A stretch of DNA of 64,000 nt from CAWHNT01 sp963830775 (GTDB taxonomy: Bacteria; Pseudomonadota; Alphaproteobacteria; Geminicoccales; Geminicoccaceae): assembly GCA_963830775.1 (NCBI GenBank), contig CAWHNT010000022.1:124001-188000 (forward strand), written 5' to 3'. Of the stretch, positions 39,844 to 52,151 are shown piece by piece. The position numbers and the translations under genes were made by a program. The notes under the pieces are model-generated. The model was not told the DNA's origin. It worked only from the letters and a program-made list of their open reading frames with translations, and searched no databases. The stretch's first letter is position 1, and every line of letters begins with the position of its first letter.

Positions 39844-40100
39844 AGCTGATGCCCTGCCCGATGAACGGGCCGCGCAACATCCAGGAGTTCGTCTGCGGCG
39901 GCGAGGTGAAGGCGGTGCCGGCGGCGGAGGCGGACGATGCCGCGTGGAGCGCCTACCTGTTCCTCGAGGAGAACCGGCGGGGCGTCGTGCGCGAGTGGTG
40001 GTGCCATGCGCCGACCAGCTACTGGTTCATCGCCGAGCGCGACACCGCGACCGACACCGTCCTGCGCACCTACGATGCGGGCGAGCTCAGGCACGGATGA
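39840..40100 (+). CDS. soxD: Sarcosine oxidase delta subunit-like protein
   Basis: 86 residues. Starts MKLMPCPMNGPRNIQEFVCG, matching the CPxCGxRxxxEF start of SoxD, and has EWWCHAPTSYWFIAERDTAT. In heterotetrameric sarcosine oxidase delta binds zinc through four ligands; here the second Cys is Asn (CPMN instead of CPxC) and the Cys after the His looks replaced by Ser, so zinc binding may be lost. Overlaps soxA by four bases. The symbol is by similarity; mgdB of N-methylglutamate dehydrogenase is an alternative. Confidence 0.82.
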   Translation: MKLMPCPMNGPRNIQEFVCGGEVKAVPAAEADDAAWSAYLFLEENRRGVVREWWCHAPTSYWFIAERDTATDTVLRTYDAGELRHG

Positions 40101-42935
40101 GCGTCGCGCGCCTGCCCGCCCCCTGGGGCCTCCATCTCGACCGCACCCGCACGTTGAGCTTCCGCTTCGAGGGGAGGCAGTACGAGGGCCTGGCCGGGGA
40201 CACGCTGGCGAGTGCGCTTGCCGCCAACGGCGTGGACGTGCTCTCCCGTTCCTTCAAGTACCACCGCCCGCGCGGCCTGCTGGGTGCCCGCGGGCTCGAA
40301 CTCGAACGCCTACGTCCAGCTCGGCGATGAGCCGAACGTGCCTGCGGACCGGCTGCCGCTGCGTGAAGGGCTCGCGGCACACGGCCAGAACTATCGCGGC
40401 TCCTTGGAGAAGGACCGCGACCGCAGGCTGGAGCGGCTGGCACCCTTCCTCCCGGTCGGCTTCTACTACAAGGCGTTCTACAGGCCGAACGGGAGCTGGC
40501 GATTGGTGGGAGCCGCTCGTGCGGGCCCGGGCCGGGCTCGGACGGCTCGACCGGGAGAGCCAGCCCACCTATCACGACAAGGCCTATCTCCACGCCGACG
40601 TGGCGGTGATCGGCGGCGGCCCTGCCGGCCTTGCCGCTGCCCAGGCCGCGTCGGCCGGCGGTGCCGAGGTCGTGGTCATCGACGACGAGCCCCGCCCCGG
40701 CGGCTCGCTCCTCTACGCGCGCGCTCCCGACGGACCCGCCCGCGCCGACGCGATGCTGGACGTGCTCCGCCAGCGCGGCGTGCGGGTCCTGAGCGGGGCC
40801 ACCTGCACCGGCCTCTTCGCCGACAACTGGCTGGCGGTCGTCCAGGGCAACCGCCTCTACAAGCTCCGCGCGCAAGCGCCGTGGTGCTCGCCACCGGCTC
40901 GATCGAGCAGCCGATGGTGTTCCGCAACAACGACCTGCCCGGCGTCATGCTCGCCTCCGCGGCACAGAGGCTCCTGCGCCTCTGGGGCGTCCGCCCCGGC
41001 CGCCGAGCCGTCGTGGTCACCGCCAACGAGCAGGGCTACGAGGCCGCGCTCGACCTGATCGATGCGGGTGTAGCCGTGGCCGAGGTGGTCGATCTCCGAC
41101 AGAACCCTGCGGGCGGCGCCCGCCCCGCGGAGCGCAACTTCTCCGTCCGTCATGGCTGGACCGTGGTCGAGGCTCTGCCCGGCCGTGCCGGGCCACGACT
41201 GGAAGCGGTGCTGGTCGACCGCATCACTGGCCAGGGCCAGACCGCGGGCGAGCCCGTGGCCATCGGCTGCGACCTGCTCGTCACCTCGGTCGGCTACACG
41301 CCACTGGGCCAGCTCGCCTGCCATGCCGGCGCCCGGCTCGTCCACGATCCCGAGCTTGCGAGCTTCCGCCTCGAGAACCTCCCCCCGGGCCTGCATCTCG
41401 CCGGCTCCGTCAACCAGGTGTTCGACCCGGAGCGCGTGATCGAGGACGGCCGTGCGGCCGGCGAGGCGGCGCTCGAGGGCAAGCCGCGGGCGGCTGCGGC
41501 CGCCGATATCGTCTCCCACCCCTGGCCGATCTTCCCGCACCCCAAGGGCAAGGACTTCGTCGACCTCGACGAGGACCAGACGGTGCAGGACCTGCTCAAC
41601 GCGGTGGCCGACGGCTTCGACTCGCCCGAGCTCGCCAAGCGCTACACCACGGCCGGCATGGGCCCTTCGCAGGGCCGGCACGCTGCCCTCAACGCGCTGC
41701 GCATCGTCCAGTCCGCCAACGGCGGCAGCCTCGAGGCCGCCACCACGACCCAGCGCCCGCCCTTCCTGCCCGAGAGCTTCGCCCAGCTCGCCGGCCGCGG
41801 CTTCGAGCCCTACCGGCTGACGGCGATGCACCACCGGCACCTTGAGCTGGGTGCCGAGATGATGGTGGCGGGCTTGTGGTATCGCCCCGCTTTCTACGGC
41901 TCGCGCGAGCGCGATCGCGGACGAAGTCCGCGCCGTCCGCACGGATGTGGGGCTGATCGACGTGAGCACGCTTGGGCGGCCTGGAGATCCGCGGCCCCGA
42001 TGCCGCCGAGCTTCTGAGCCGCATCTACACCGGCGTTTACGGGAAGCAGCCGGTCGGCCGCACCCGCTATGTCCTGGCCTGCGACCAGACCGGGGCCGTC
42101 ATCGACGATGGCGTCGCCTGCCGCCTCGCTCCCGAGCATTTCTACGTCACCGCCACCAGCTCGGGCGTCGACACGCTCTACCGCTCGATGCTGCGCTGGC
42201 AGGCCGAGTGGCGGCTCGATGCCGACATCGCCAACGTGACCGCGGCCTATGCTGCCGTGAACCTTGCCGGCCCCCGCTCGCGCGAGGTCCTGGCCCGCCT
42301 CGACACGGACATCGACCTCGGCGCGGACGCCTTCCCTTACCTGGGCGTCCGCACCGGCCACCTCGGCGGCATTCCCGTCCGCCTGTTGCGGGTCGGCTTC
42401 GTCGGCGAGCTCGGCTACGAGATCCACTGTCCCGCCTCCTACGGCCTGAGCTTGTGGGACCTGCTGCTGGCCACCGGCGCCCGCCCCTTCGGCGTCGAGG
42501 CCCAGCGCGTGCTCCGCCTGGAGAAGGGGCACGTCATCGTCGGCCAGGACACGGACGGCCTCACCTTCCCGCACGAGGCCGGGCTGGAGTGGGCGATCGC
42601 CAAGGGCAAGCCGTTCTTCATCGGCCAGCGCGCCATCCAGGCCCAGGCCGGCCGGCCGCTGACGCGCCGCCTGGTCGGCTTCACCCTCCCGGCCGACGGA
42701 CCGGTCCCGCCCGAATGCGTGCTCGTGATCCGGGGCGGCGAGATCGCCGGGCGCGTGACCTCCGCGGCGTACTCGGAAGCGTGCGGTGCGGTCGTGGGCC
42801 TAGCCTATGTCCATCCCGACGACGCGGAGCCGGGCTCCCGACTTCACGATCAAGCTCGAGGACGGCAGCACGGTCGAGGCCACCGTCACGAAGCACCCGT
42901 TCTACGATCCTGCCAACGAGCGACAGGCGCTGTGA
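40097..42935 (+). CDS. soxA: Sarcosine oxidase alpha subunit-like protein (several frameshifts)
   Basis: About 945 residues. In order: a Fer2_4-like N-terminal domain without cysteines (TLASALAANGVDVLSRSFKY), a dinucleotide-binding domain (VIGGGPAGLAAAQAASAGGA; later VVLATGSIEQPMVFRNNDLP), the SoxA linker, and a GcvT-like folate domain (RSREVLARLDTDIDLGADAF; VGFVGELGYEIHCPASYGLS). The frame breaks near 40285, 40500, 40873, 41905, 41975 and 42835; most are repaired by removing one base. The enzyme oxidises N-methyl groups and passes the carbon to tetrahydrofolate. No beta subunit gene is in the window. mgdC is the alternative name. Confidence 0.85.
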
Positions 42936-43606
42936 CCTCGATGAGGCCGCTCCGCCGCAGCTTCGTGCATCGCCGGCTGGTCGCTGCCGGCGCGCAGCTC
43001 GTGCCGTTCCGCGACGCGCTGGCCGCAGCCGGTTACGGCGACCCCGATGCCGAGCGGGAGGCCCTTGGTCGTCTGGCACTGGCCGACCTCTCGCCCCTGC
43101 CGCGAGCCGGCTTCAAGGGCTCGGGCACGGTGGAATGGCTCGAAGCAGAGGGCGTGCCTCTCCCGGAGACGAACCACGCCAAGCGTGCCTCCGGCGAGCT
43201 TGTGGTTCGCCTCGGCACCCGCGAGGTGCTGGTGCTGAGCCAGAGCGAAGGCCCGGGCCTTGCCGATCGCCTTCAAGCCGCATGGCCCACCAGCACGGCC
43301 GGACCCCGCGGCTACCCCGTCCCCCGGCAGGACTCCCACTTCTGGTTCCTGCTCAAGGGCCAGCACGCCCCCGCCTGCCTGGCCAAGCTCTGCGCGGTCG
43401 ACCTGCGCCCGCACAGGTTCGCGGAACTGGAGGTCGCGCAGACGCAAGCGATGCGCCTCTCCGTGATCATCATCCGCGATGCCGGCCTGCCGCCAGCCTT
43501 CCACCTGCTGGGGGACAGCGCCTCGGCCGAGTACGCCTGGGACTGCCTGGTCGATGCCATGCGCGAGTTCGACGGACGCCTCGTCGGCCTGACGAGCCTC
43601 TCATGA
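42932..43606 (+). CDS. soxG: Sarcosine oxidase gamma subunit-like protein
   Basis: 224 residues; starts at GTG 42932 (overlap with soxA stop) or ATG 42941. A GcvT/YgfZ-like fold: AGFKGSGTVEWLEAEGVPLP, ELVVRLGTREVLVLSQSEGP, WFLLKGQHAPACLAKLCAVD and VIIIRDAGLPPAFHLLGDSA. The gamma subunit packs against the alpha subunit folate domain. Intact frame. ATGA overlap with the HD-domain gene downstream. mgdD is the alternative name. Confidence 0.88.
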   Translation: MTSMRPLRRSFVHRRLVAAGAQLVPFRDALAAAGYGDPDAEREALGRLALADLSPLPRAGFKGSGTVEWLEAEGVPLPETNHAKRASGELVVRLGTREVLVLSQSEGPGLADRLQAAWPTSTAGPRGYPVPRQDSHFWFLLKGQHAPACLAKLCAVDLRPHRFAELEVAQTQAMRLSVIIIRDAGLPPAFHLLGDSASAEYAWDCLVDAMREFDGRLVGLTSLS

Positions 43607-44149
43607 CGGGCTGGCCCGAGCCCTGGGCCCGGATCGAGATGGCGGTCACCGCGCGCGCCACCTCGCTCGCCTCGACGCTGCACGGGCCCCGGCACTGGCG
43701 TGCGGTCGCCCGCGTCGGCATCGCCCTGGCCCGGCGCACCCCGGGCGCCGACCTCCCGCTCGTGGTCCTGTTCGGTCTCTTGCACGACTCCCAGCGCTGG
43801 CACGACGGCCACGACCCGGAGCACGGCCCCCGTGCCGCCGAGCTCGCCCGGACGCTTGCGGCGGAGGGCGTGCTGGAGCTCGGCGCAGGACCGGATCGAC
43901 CGTCTCTGCCTTGCCTGCACCGAGCACGCGGACGGCCTGACCAGCGACGATCCCACGATCGGCGCCTGCTGGGACGCCGATCGCCTCAATCTCTGGCGGG
44001 TCGGGATCACGCCCGTCCATCGCCTGCTGTCGACCGCGGCCGCCCATGACGAGGCCGTCCTCGAATGGTCCCGCAGCGTGCACCGGGCCGACATGAGCTG
44101 GGAGAGGCTGCGGGCAGAGCCCTTGACGCCCGAGCGCCCGCCGGGCTGA
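43603..44149 (+). CDS. HD-domain protein (frameshifted)
   Basis: About 180 residues. HD-phosphohydrolase pattern: SLASTLHGPRHWRAVARVGI (first His), VLFGLLHDSQRWHDGHDPEH (the HD pair and following His/Asp). After about 43890 the frame changes, fitting one extra G, to AQDRIDRLCLACTEHADGLT and RLNLWRVGITPVHRLL, which ends at 44149 and contains plausible distal metal ligands (HAD ... WDADR). It overlaps soxG by four bases and precedes the ligase gene by 29 bases. A metal-dependent hydrolase role is likely; the substrate is unknown. Confidence 0.8.
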
Positions 44150-44178
44150 TCGCCAGGAACGAGTCAGGGGGCCAGAGG

Positions 44179-45871
44179 ATGAGCGTTCCGCCGGATATCG
44201 AGATCGCCCGCGCCGCCACGCTGCAGCCGATCGGCGCCGTGGCGGAGCACCTGGGCATCCCGGAGGGCGCCCTCCACCAGTACGGCCGGCACATCGCCAA
44301 GCTCGACCTCGGCTACCTCCGCACGCTGGAGGAGGCGCCGCCCGGCCGCCTCGTCCTGGTCACCGCCATCAGCCCCACGCCAGCGGGCGAGGGCAAGACC
44401 ACGACGACGGTGGGCCTGGGCGACGGCCTGAACCGGATCGGCAAGCGCGCCGCCATCTGCCTGCGCGAGCCCTCGCTCGGCCCCTGCTTCGGCATGAAGG
44501 GCGGGGCCGCCGGCGGCGGCTACGCGCAGGTGGTGCCGATGGAGCAGATCAACCTCCATTTCACCGGCGACTTCCACGCCATCGGCAGCGCCCACAACCT
44601 GCTGGCGGCCCTGCTCGACAACCACCTCTACTGGGGCAACGAGCTGGGCATCGACGAGCGCCGGGTCGCCTGGCGCCGCTGCCTCGACATGAACGACCGC
44701 GCCTTGCGCCAGATCGTCTCCAGCCTGGGCGGTGTGGCCAACGGCTTCCCGCGCGAGGACGGGTTCGACATCACCGTGGCCTCCGAGGTGATGGCCGTCT
44801 TCTGCCTGGCACGCGACCTCGCCGACCTCGAGGCCCGCCTGGGCCGCATGGTCGTGGCCCACACCCGCGAGCGCAAGGCGATCACCGCCGCCGACATCAA
44901 GGCGCATGGTGCGATGACCGTGCTGCTCCGCGACGCCATTCAGCCCAACCTCGTGCAGACGCTGGAGGGCAATCCCGCCTTCGTCCATGGCGGCCCGTTC
45001 GCCAACATCGCCCATGGCTGCAACTCGGTGATGGCGACCCGAACCGCGCTGCGGCTCGCCGACTATGTCGTCACCGAGGCCGGCTTCGGCGCCGATCTCG
45101 GGGCCGAGAAGTTCTTCGACATCAAGTGCCGCAAGGCCGGCCTCACGCCCTCGGCTGCCGTCATCGTCGCCACCGTCCGCGCCTTGAAGATGCACGGCGG
45201 CGTCGCCCGCGAGGATCTCGGCCACGAGAACCTGAAGGCGCTGGAGAAGGGCCTGGCCAACCTCGCCCGCCATGTCCGCAACGTGCGCAAGTTCGGCGTG
45301 CCGTCGGTCGTGGCGATCAACCGCTTCACCGCCGACACCGAGGCCGAGCTCGAGCTCGTCCAGGCCCACTGCCGCCGCATGCTGGGCGTGGAAGCCATCG
45401 TCTGCGAGCACTGGGCCAAGGGCTCGGCCGGAATCGAGGCCCTGGCCCGCCACGTGGTCCACCTATGCGACGAGGCGCACCCGCTGGACGGCCTGGGATT
45501 CACCCATCTCTACCCCGACGAGATGCCGCTCTGGGACAAGATGCGCACCATCGCCCGCGGAGATCTACGGGGCCGAGGACATCATCGCCGACCAGCGCAT
45601 CCGCGACCAGTTCAGGGACTACCAGGCCCAGGGCTACGGCCACTTCCCGATCTGTGTGGCCAAGACCCAGTACAGCTTCTCGACCGACCCCAACCTGCGC
45701 GGCGCCCCTTCCGGCCACGTCGTCCCCATCCGCGAGCTGCGCCTTGCCGGCGGGGCCGAGTTCCTGGTCGTGATCTGCGGCGAGATCATGACCATGCCCG
45801 GCCTCCCCCGCACGCCCGCCGCCCACAGCATCAGGCTGGACGAGGAAGGAAGGGTCGAGGGGCTGTTCTGA
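44179..45871 (+). CDS. fhs: Formate-tetrahydrofolate ligase (frameshifted)
   Basis: About 563 residues from ATG 44179. ATP + formate + THF to 10-formyl-THF. Motifs: TAISPTPAGEGKTTTTVGLG (P-loop-like), REPSLGPCFGMKGGAAGGGY, VVPMEQINLHFTGDFHAIGS, FANIAHGCNSVMATRTALRL. Near 45557 one extra G breaks the frame; the rest (EIYGAEDIIADQRIRDQFRD, then TKTQYSFSTDPN-like AKTQYSFSTDPNLRGAPSGH) continues in the next frame to 45871. Its place after the sarcosine-oxidase-like genes fits a one-carbon route in which N-methyl carbon or formate enters the folate pool. Confidence 0.93.
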
Positions 45872-45993
45872 ACCGGCGGCGGAACCGGCGGAGCGCGCGC
45901 CCTTTCCTCACCGCTCCAACGCCGTAGCTCGTTGATAATCAAGGGCTGAGAGCGCATGCTTATCCGGCGGAAGAACCGGCGGAATTCTGTGAC

Positions 45994-47212
45994 GTGAATG
46001 AAGGTGGTGCGCGCGACGACGGCGAATCGGTGAGCCGCATGGAGCCCATGCTCCCGGCCGAAGGAGCTGCCGGCTGGCGCGATCTCACGGATCTTGCCGT
46101 CGACCTCGTTGCCAAGGCCAACCGCTTTGCCGGCCAGCTTCACCCGATCGTGCGCGATCAGGTCGGCGCCCTCGTCAGGTCGATGAACTGCTACTATAGT
46201 AATCTGATCGAGGGCCACAATACTCACCCGATCGACATCGACCGGGCGCTCCGCCATGACTTTTCGGGCGATCCGAGGCGGCGCAACCTTCAGCTCGAGG
46301 CGAAGGCGCATATCGAGGTCCAGCAATGGATCGACGAACGGCAGGGCGGGGACATCTCGCCCATGGCGACCGCCTACCTCACGGGCCTCCATCGAGCGTT
46401 CTACGAGCGGCTGCCCGATGAGCTCCGCTGGGCCGTCGACCCGGAGACCGGCGAGCAGAAGCCGGTTGAGCCGGGGCACTTGCGCACCCTGTACATCCAG
46501 GTCGGTCGCCACGTGGCTGTCAGCCCCGGTGCCGTGCCGCGGTTCCTGACCAGGCTCGGTGAGGCCTATGAGCCAGGACGGCTCACGAAGACGCAACGGA
46601 TCGTGGCCGTCGCCGCCAGCCACCACCGCCTGCTCTGGATCCACCCTTTCCTCGACGGGAACGGCCGTGTCGCCCGTCTCGCCGCGCATGCGGGCCTGCT
46701 GCAGCTGGAGGTGGGCTCGAGCCTCTGGTCCGTCGCCCGCGGGCTCGCCCGTACCGTCACCGACTACAAGCGCCTTCTGCTCGCCGCGGACGAGCCGCGC
46801 CGCGGTGACCTCGACGGCCGCGGTCACCTTAGCGAGTCGGCACTCGTGGATTTCTGTGCCTATTTCCTGCGAACTACCGTCGATCAGGTCGAGTTCATGG
46901 AGCGGCTGCTGGCGCCGCGGGCGCTTCTTGGCCGCATCGAAGCCTGGGTCGCGGACGAGGTGCGAGCAAGGCGGCTCGATCGCCGAGCCTTCGTTCTCCT
47001 GCGGGAGGCCCTGCTGATGGGCGAGATCGAACGAGGCCGCGTGCCGGCCCTGCTCGGCCTTGGCGAGCGGCAGGCCCGTGATATCGCGGCCCAGCTCATC
47101 GAAAGCTGGCCTTTTGCAGGCCGCCAGCCATCGCGCCCCGCTGCGGCTGGCATTCCCCATCGCTGCGGTGGAGCGCTGGTTCCCTGCCCTCTACCCAAGC
47201 CTCGAACGATAG
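45994..47212 (+). CDS. Fic family protein (frameshift near the end)
   Basis: About 405 residues from GTG 45994. Fic AMP-transferase core motif HPFLDGNGRVARLAAHAGLL near residue 226 (HPFxDGNGRxxR intact). An N-terminal inhibitory helix motif, SNLIEG in NCYYSNLIEGHNTHP near residue 70, fits (S/T)xxxE(G/N) of class II self-inhibited Fic proteins. A C-terminal winged-helix-like part follows. Near 47100 the frame changes: the natural end (KAGLLQAASHRAPLRLAFPI, AAVERWFPALYPSLER) is in the next frame and stops at 47212. Target unknown. Confidence 0.9.
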
Positions 47213-47242
47213 GCTTTCCCGGTTCTCAAGGAATGCCGGCGG

Positions 47243-49466
47243 CTACGTTCGGAGGAGGACGACAAGCCGCCCTGACGGCCTGTCGGCGGGCAGCTCCAGT
47301 TCCACGCAACCATCCGTGGAGGAGAAGAGGATGGCGGCACCGTTGAGTTCGGCCGTCATCACCTCGCCCCTCACCGCCAGCGCCATCCGCGCGGCCTCCT
47401 GCTGTTCCGGCAGTCGCATTGCGATGCGGCCACGGTCGAGCTCGAGGTGGGTGATCCGGCCCTTGGCCGTGGTGCGCAGGAGCATGATGGCGCCACGCCG
47501 GAGGGTCAGCGCACCCTCCTCGACCGAGACGGTGATCCGGCCGGCCGGGGTCAGCAGGGGCCCGAGGCTTAGATCGTCGCCGCGGTTGACGATGCTCCAG
47601 CCGTCCCAGGGCGAGACGTCGGTGACCTCGGCGACGCCCAGGGCCGGGATCAGGGCGCCCCAGCCGTAGAAGCCTTCGGTGTCGGGCTGGTCGAGCGGCT
47701 CGCCCGTGTCGGCGTTGTAGTTCTCCGGGCAGAGGCGGCGCTCCGCCCAGGCGGCGTGGAACATGGCGAGGCTGCGCTCGGCCAGCGCCGTGGCACGCTC
47801 ATGCTCGCCCGCCCGGCGCAGGCCTTGCCAGACGAGCCAGTTCAGCGGCGGCCAGACGCGGCCGCGCCAGTAGGTGTTGTCGTTGTAGGCAGGGTCGTCG
47901 CGCCGGACCGAGGGCAGGACGAAGCTGCCGGCGAAGCCCGTCCGGGTCGTCGAGGTGGGCCAGCAGCAGCGGCAGCCGCTCCGGCGACACGGCACCCGCC
48001 ACGAGCGGGTAGAAGCTGGTCGGGCCGACGCTGCGGACGAAGGGGCCCGAGCGCAGCCGGTTGGCGAAGACCCCGCGGCTCTCGTCCCAGAGCTGGGCCG
48101 CGATCCGGTCCCGGGTGCGTTTGCCGACCTCCGCGTAGTGCCGGGCAGCCTCGTCCTCGCCCAGCTCGGCCGCGATCAGCGCCAGCATCTCGGCATCGAG
48201 CGCCAGCAGGCTGTTGAGCCCGACATCGAGCGTGGTGAGCGTGCGGGTCGCGGGGTCGTACTCGGCCTCGTCGTGGATCGGGGCGTTGTCCATGCTGGAC
48301 TCGTTGCGCGCCCCGAACGAGGTGCCGAGGTACATGCCGTCGCCGACGGCCGAGGTCCCGTAGGAGCACAAGCCCCGACCCTCGGGGTCGCGGTTCGCCC
48401 ACCACCAGTCGTGGTTGCGCGACAGGGCCGGCCACGCCAGCTCGAGCGGCGCCCGCGAGCCGGTGCGGAGAAAGCCGAGCCAGAGCAGGAACGAGGCCAC
48501 CGGGATCTGGGTGCGGTCGACCCAGGCGTCGCGCGCGGTCAACAGGCAGGCGAGGTTGCCCTGGGGGGTGGCGCTGGCGAGCGCCACGGCGAGGTTCTCG
48601 CGCGCGATCTCCTCGTCGAGCAGGCCGGCGAGATGGGCCATGAAGAGCTGGTCGTCGAGCCACACGCCCCAGCCGCCGAACTTGCCGAGATCCCAGTTGC
48701 GGCTGATCGCGGTGTAGGGCCGCGCGTTGGCCTCGTCCCAGACCGTGTTCCAGGCGATCACGTCGCGGACGGCATCGAGGCTGCCGGCGTGCAGGCCCTG
48801 CTGACCTGGTGATGCGGGCTCCGATGATCCCGCAAGCGCCTCCCGTGCCCTCGCCACCGCCAGCGTCGCGTCGTCGGCGATGGCAGCCGCGACCCGGTTC
48901 GAGCGGGACATCTCGAGATTGAAGCGCATCGCCAGCACCGGCGCCTCGGTGCTGCGCCGGCGCGGGTCGAAATAGCCATTCGCCTCGTAGTCGGCGGCGA
49001 GATCCTCGATCCCGTCGTGCCCGGTGACCAGGACTGGTGCCGTCTGGGCGATCACGGCGACGAAGCGGTGACCGACCTTGACGATCAGGACGCCGTTCCC
49101 CGGCTCGTGCCGCACCGGCTCCCGGCCCTCGGCCGACAGCGCGAGGTTGATCCAGAACCGCAGGCCCCACTCGCCCAGCACGGGTGCGGTCCATGTCGCC
49201 ACCGCCGTGAACGGGTCGGGCTTGGTCCAGGTCCAGCGGAGCTCGGTCCCGGCATGCGTCAGGCCGATCTCGACCAGGCTGCCGTCCAGGTGATGCCGGC
49301 CGTAGCGCACGCCCTGGCCCGGCGGGAACAGGGTCGCGCGGCCCGTGCTCGCCGCATAGGCCATGGGCGTGAGCCGCACGCCCAGCGGCAGGAACACCAT
49401 CTCGGCCGGACGGGACGACCATGTGTTCCAGGCCCGGGCCAGCGGGATCGTGGCGTGGCGCAGCAT
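47243..49466 (-). CDS. GH63/MGH1-like glycoside hydrolase (frameshifted)
   Basis: About 740 residues from ATG 49466, three bases after potA. An N-terminal beta-sandwich (about 1-180) is followed by an (alpha/alpha)6-barrel: WDLGKFGGWGVWLDDQLFMA, NHDWWWANRDPEGRGLCSYG, NTYWRGRVWPPLNWLVWQGL and PENYNADTGEPLDQPDTEGF, the last with the probable catalytic acids. Fits the GH63/MGH1-like group (glucosidases, mannosyl- or glucosylglycerate hydrolases). At about 47940 one extra G shifts the frame. No signal peptide: cytoplasmic. The substrate may be what the adjacent importer brings in. Confidence 0.82.
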
Positions 49467-49469
49467 CGC

Positions 49470-50515
<1,046 letters not shown>

Positions 50516-50529
<14 letters not shown>

Positions 50530-51296
50530 CGATCCCTCCGGGGTTGGCGAGCCGGGCGAAGGCGAAGATCAGCAGCATCGAGACGCCGAGCAGGATGGTC
50601 GAGATCGCGTTGATCTCGGGGGTGAAGCCCTTGCGGATCGCGGAGTAGATCTCGACCGGCAGGGTCGAGGTGCCGGGTGTGGCCAGGAAGTACGAGATCA
50701 CGAACTGGTCGAGTGAGACGGCGAACGCGAACAGGGCGGCACCCACCACGCTGGGGGCGAGCAGCGGCAGGGTGACGGCGAAGAACGCGTGCAGCGGCGT
50801 CGAGCCCAGGCTCATGGCCGCGTCCTCGAGGTCGGCCCGGATCGTGCGCAGACCCTGTGCCGACGACGAGGACGACGTAGGGGACGGCCAGCGCCACGTG
50901 CCCGATCAGCATGGCATGGAGGCCGCGGCCGATCCCGGTCCAGAAGAAGAAGACCAGCATGGCCGTGCCGATCACGAGCCACGGCACCGCGATCGGCGGC
51001 AGCAGCAGCACCTGCAGCAGCGAGCGGCCGCGGAACTGCCGCCGCTCCAGCGCCACGGCCGCCATGGTGCCCAGGGGTGTGGCGATGGCGGTGGTGAGCA
51101 GGGCGATCAGGATGCTGTTCCGGCTCGCCCGCAGGATCTTGGCGTTGCCGGCCAGCTCCATGAACCAGTGCGTCGTGCCGACGAACGGCAGCTGGTAGAG
51201 CGGCGATTCGTTGAACGCCATCGCCACCAGCACCGCGATGGGCGCATAGAGGAAGACGAGGGCCGCCGCGAGCAGGAGCCGCCCGGCCGTGGTCAT
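50516..51296 (-). CDS. potC: ABC transporter permease PotC-like (frameshifted)
   Basis: About 260 residues from ATG 51296 (ATGA overlap with potB). Six membrane segments expected; LLLAAALVFLYAPIAVLVAM, SILIALLTTAIATPLGTMAA and the EAA loop EDAAMSLGSTPLHAFFAVTL with LPLLAPSVVGAALFAFAVSL. The frame shifts at about 50865 (one extra G in the GTGL segment). The C-terminus (ISTILLGVSMLLIFAFARLA) is intact. Confidence 0.88.
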
Positions 51297-52151
51297 CGGG
51301 CACCTTGGCGCAGCACGCCCGAGAAGGTGGCGAGCACTGCCAGCACGGCGGCCAGGACGGTGAAGGAAAGGGCCGAGCCCAGGGGCCAGTTGAAGGCCTG
51401 GGTGAACTGGTCCTCGATCACCGTGCCCAGCGTGACGCCGACCCGCCCGCCCAGGATGCGGGGCTCCATGAAGCGAGCCCACCACCGGCACGAAGGTGAG
51501 GACGGCCCCGGAGACCAGCCCGGGACGGGCCAGCGGCAGGATGATCTCCCAGAACACGGTCCAGCCCCTGGCACCCAGGCTGCGGGCCGCCTCGATCAGG
51601 CTCTCGTCGATGGCGACCAGCGCCACGTAGCAGGTGAGGATCGTGTAGGGCAGGTAGGCGTGGACGAGCCCGAGCACGATGGCGGGGCGGCTGTAGAGGA
51701 AGCCGATGCTGCCCGCTCCCGGCACGACCCAGTGCAGGATCACGTCGAGGAAGCCGCCCTCGCGCAGGACCATGGTCCAGGAGAACACGCGCACCAGCCC
51801 GTTGGTCCAGAACGGCAGGATGACCAGGAGCAGGATCACGTGGCGCCAGGCGCCCGCGGTCGTGCGCACGATCGCCAGGGCCGTGAGGAGGCCCAGCACG
51901 ACCGACACGGCGGTGGTCCAGAGCGCCAGGCTCACCGTCGTCCACGCCACGCCCAGGAGGTAGGGCTGGTCGGCGAAGGCGCGGTAATGCCGAAGGGTCC
52001 ACACGATCGGCTTGTTGCCGAAGGGGGCCACGTTCATGAAGCTGAACGCCAGCATGGCGAGCAGCGGCAGGAAGACCGCCAGCAGCAGCCAGGCGTAGGT
52101 GGGCAGGAGAAGGGCGGTGGCGGCGAGCCAGGGCCGCCGGGCCGTGCTCAC
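51293..52151 (-). CDS. potB: ABC transporter permease PotB-like (frameshifted)
   Basis: About 286 residues. N-terminal segment TALLLPTYAWLLLAVFLPLL, EAA loop EAARSLGARGWTVFWEIILP. At about 51475 one extra C breaks the frame; the remaining part (FMEPRILGGRVGVTLGTVIE, SALSFTVLAAVLAVLATFSG) is in the next frame and ends at 51293. It overlaps potD and potC by four bases each, so the four transporter genes form one tightly coupled operon. Confidence 0.88.

Noticed and set aside
45880..45993. Repeated ACCGGCGGA motifs before the Fic gene as an operator
   Set aside because: Copies are irregularly spaced and the motif is common in GC-rich codons; too weak to call.
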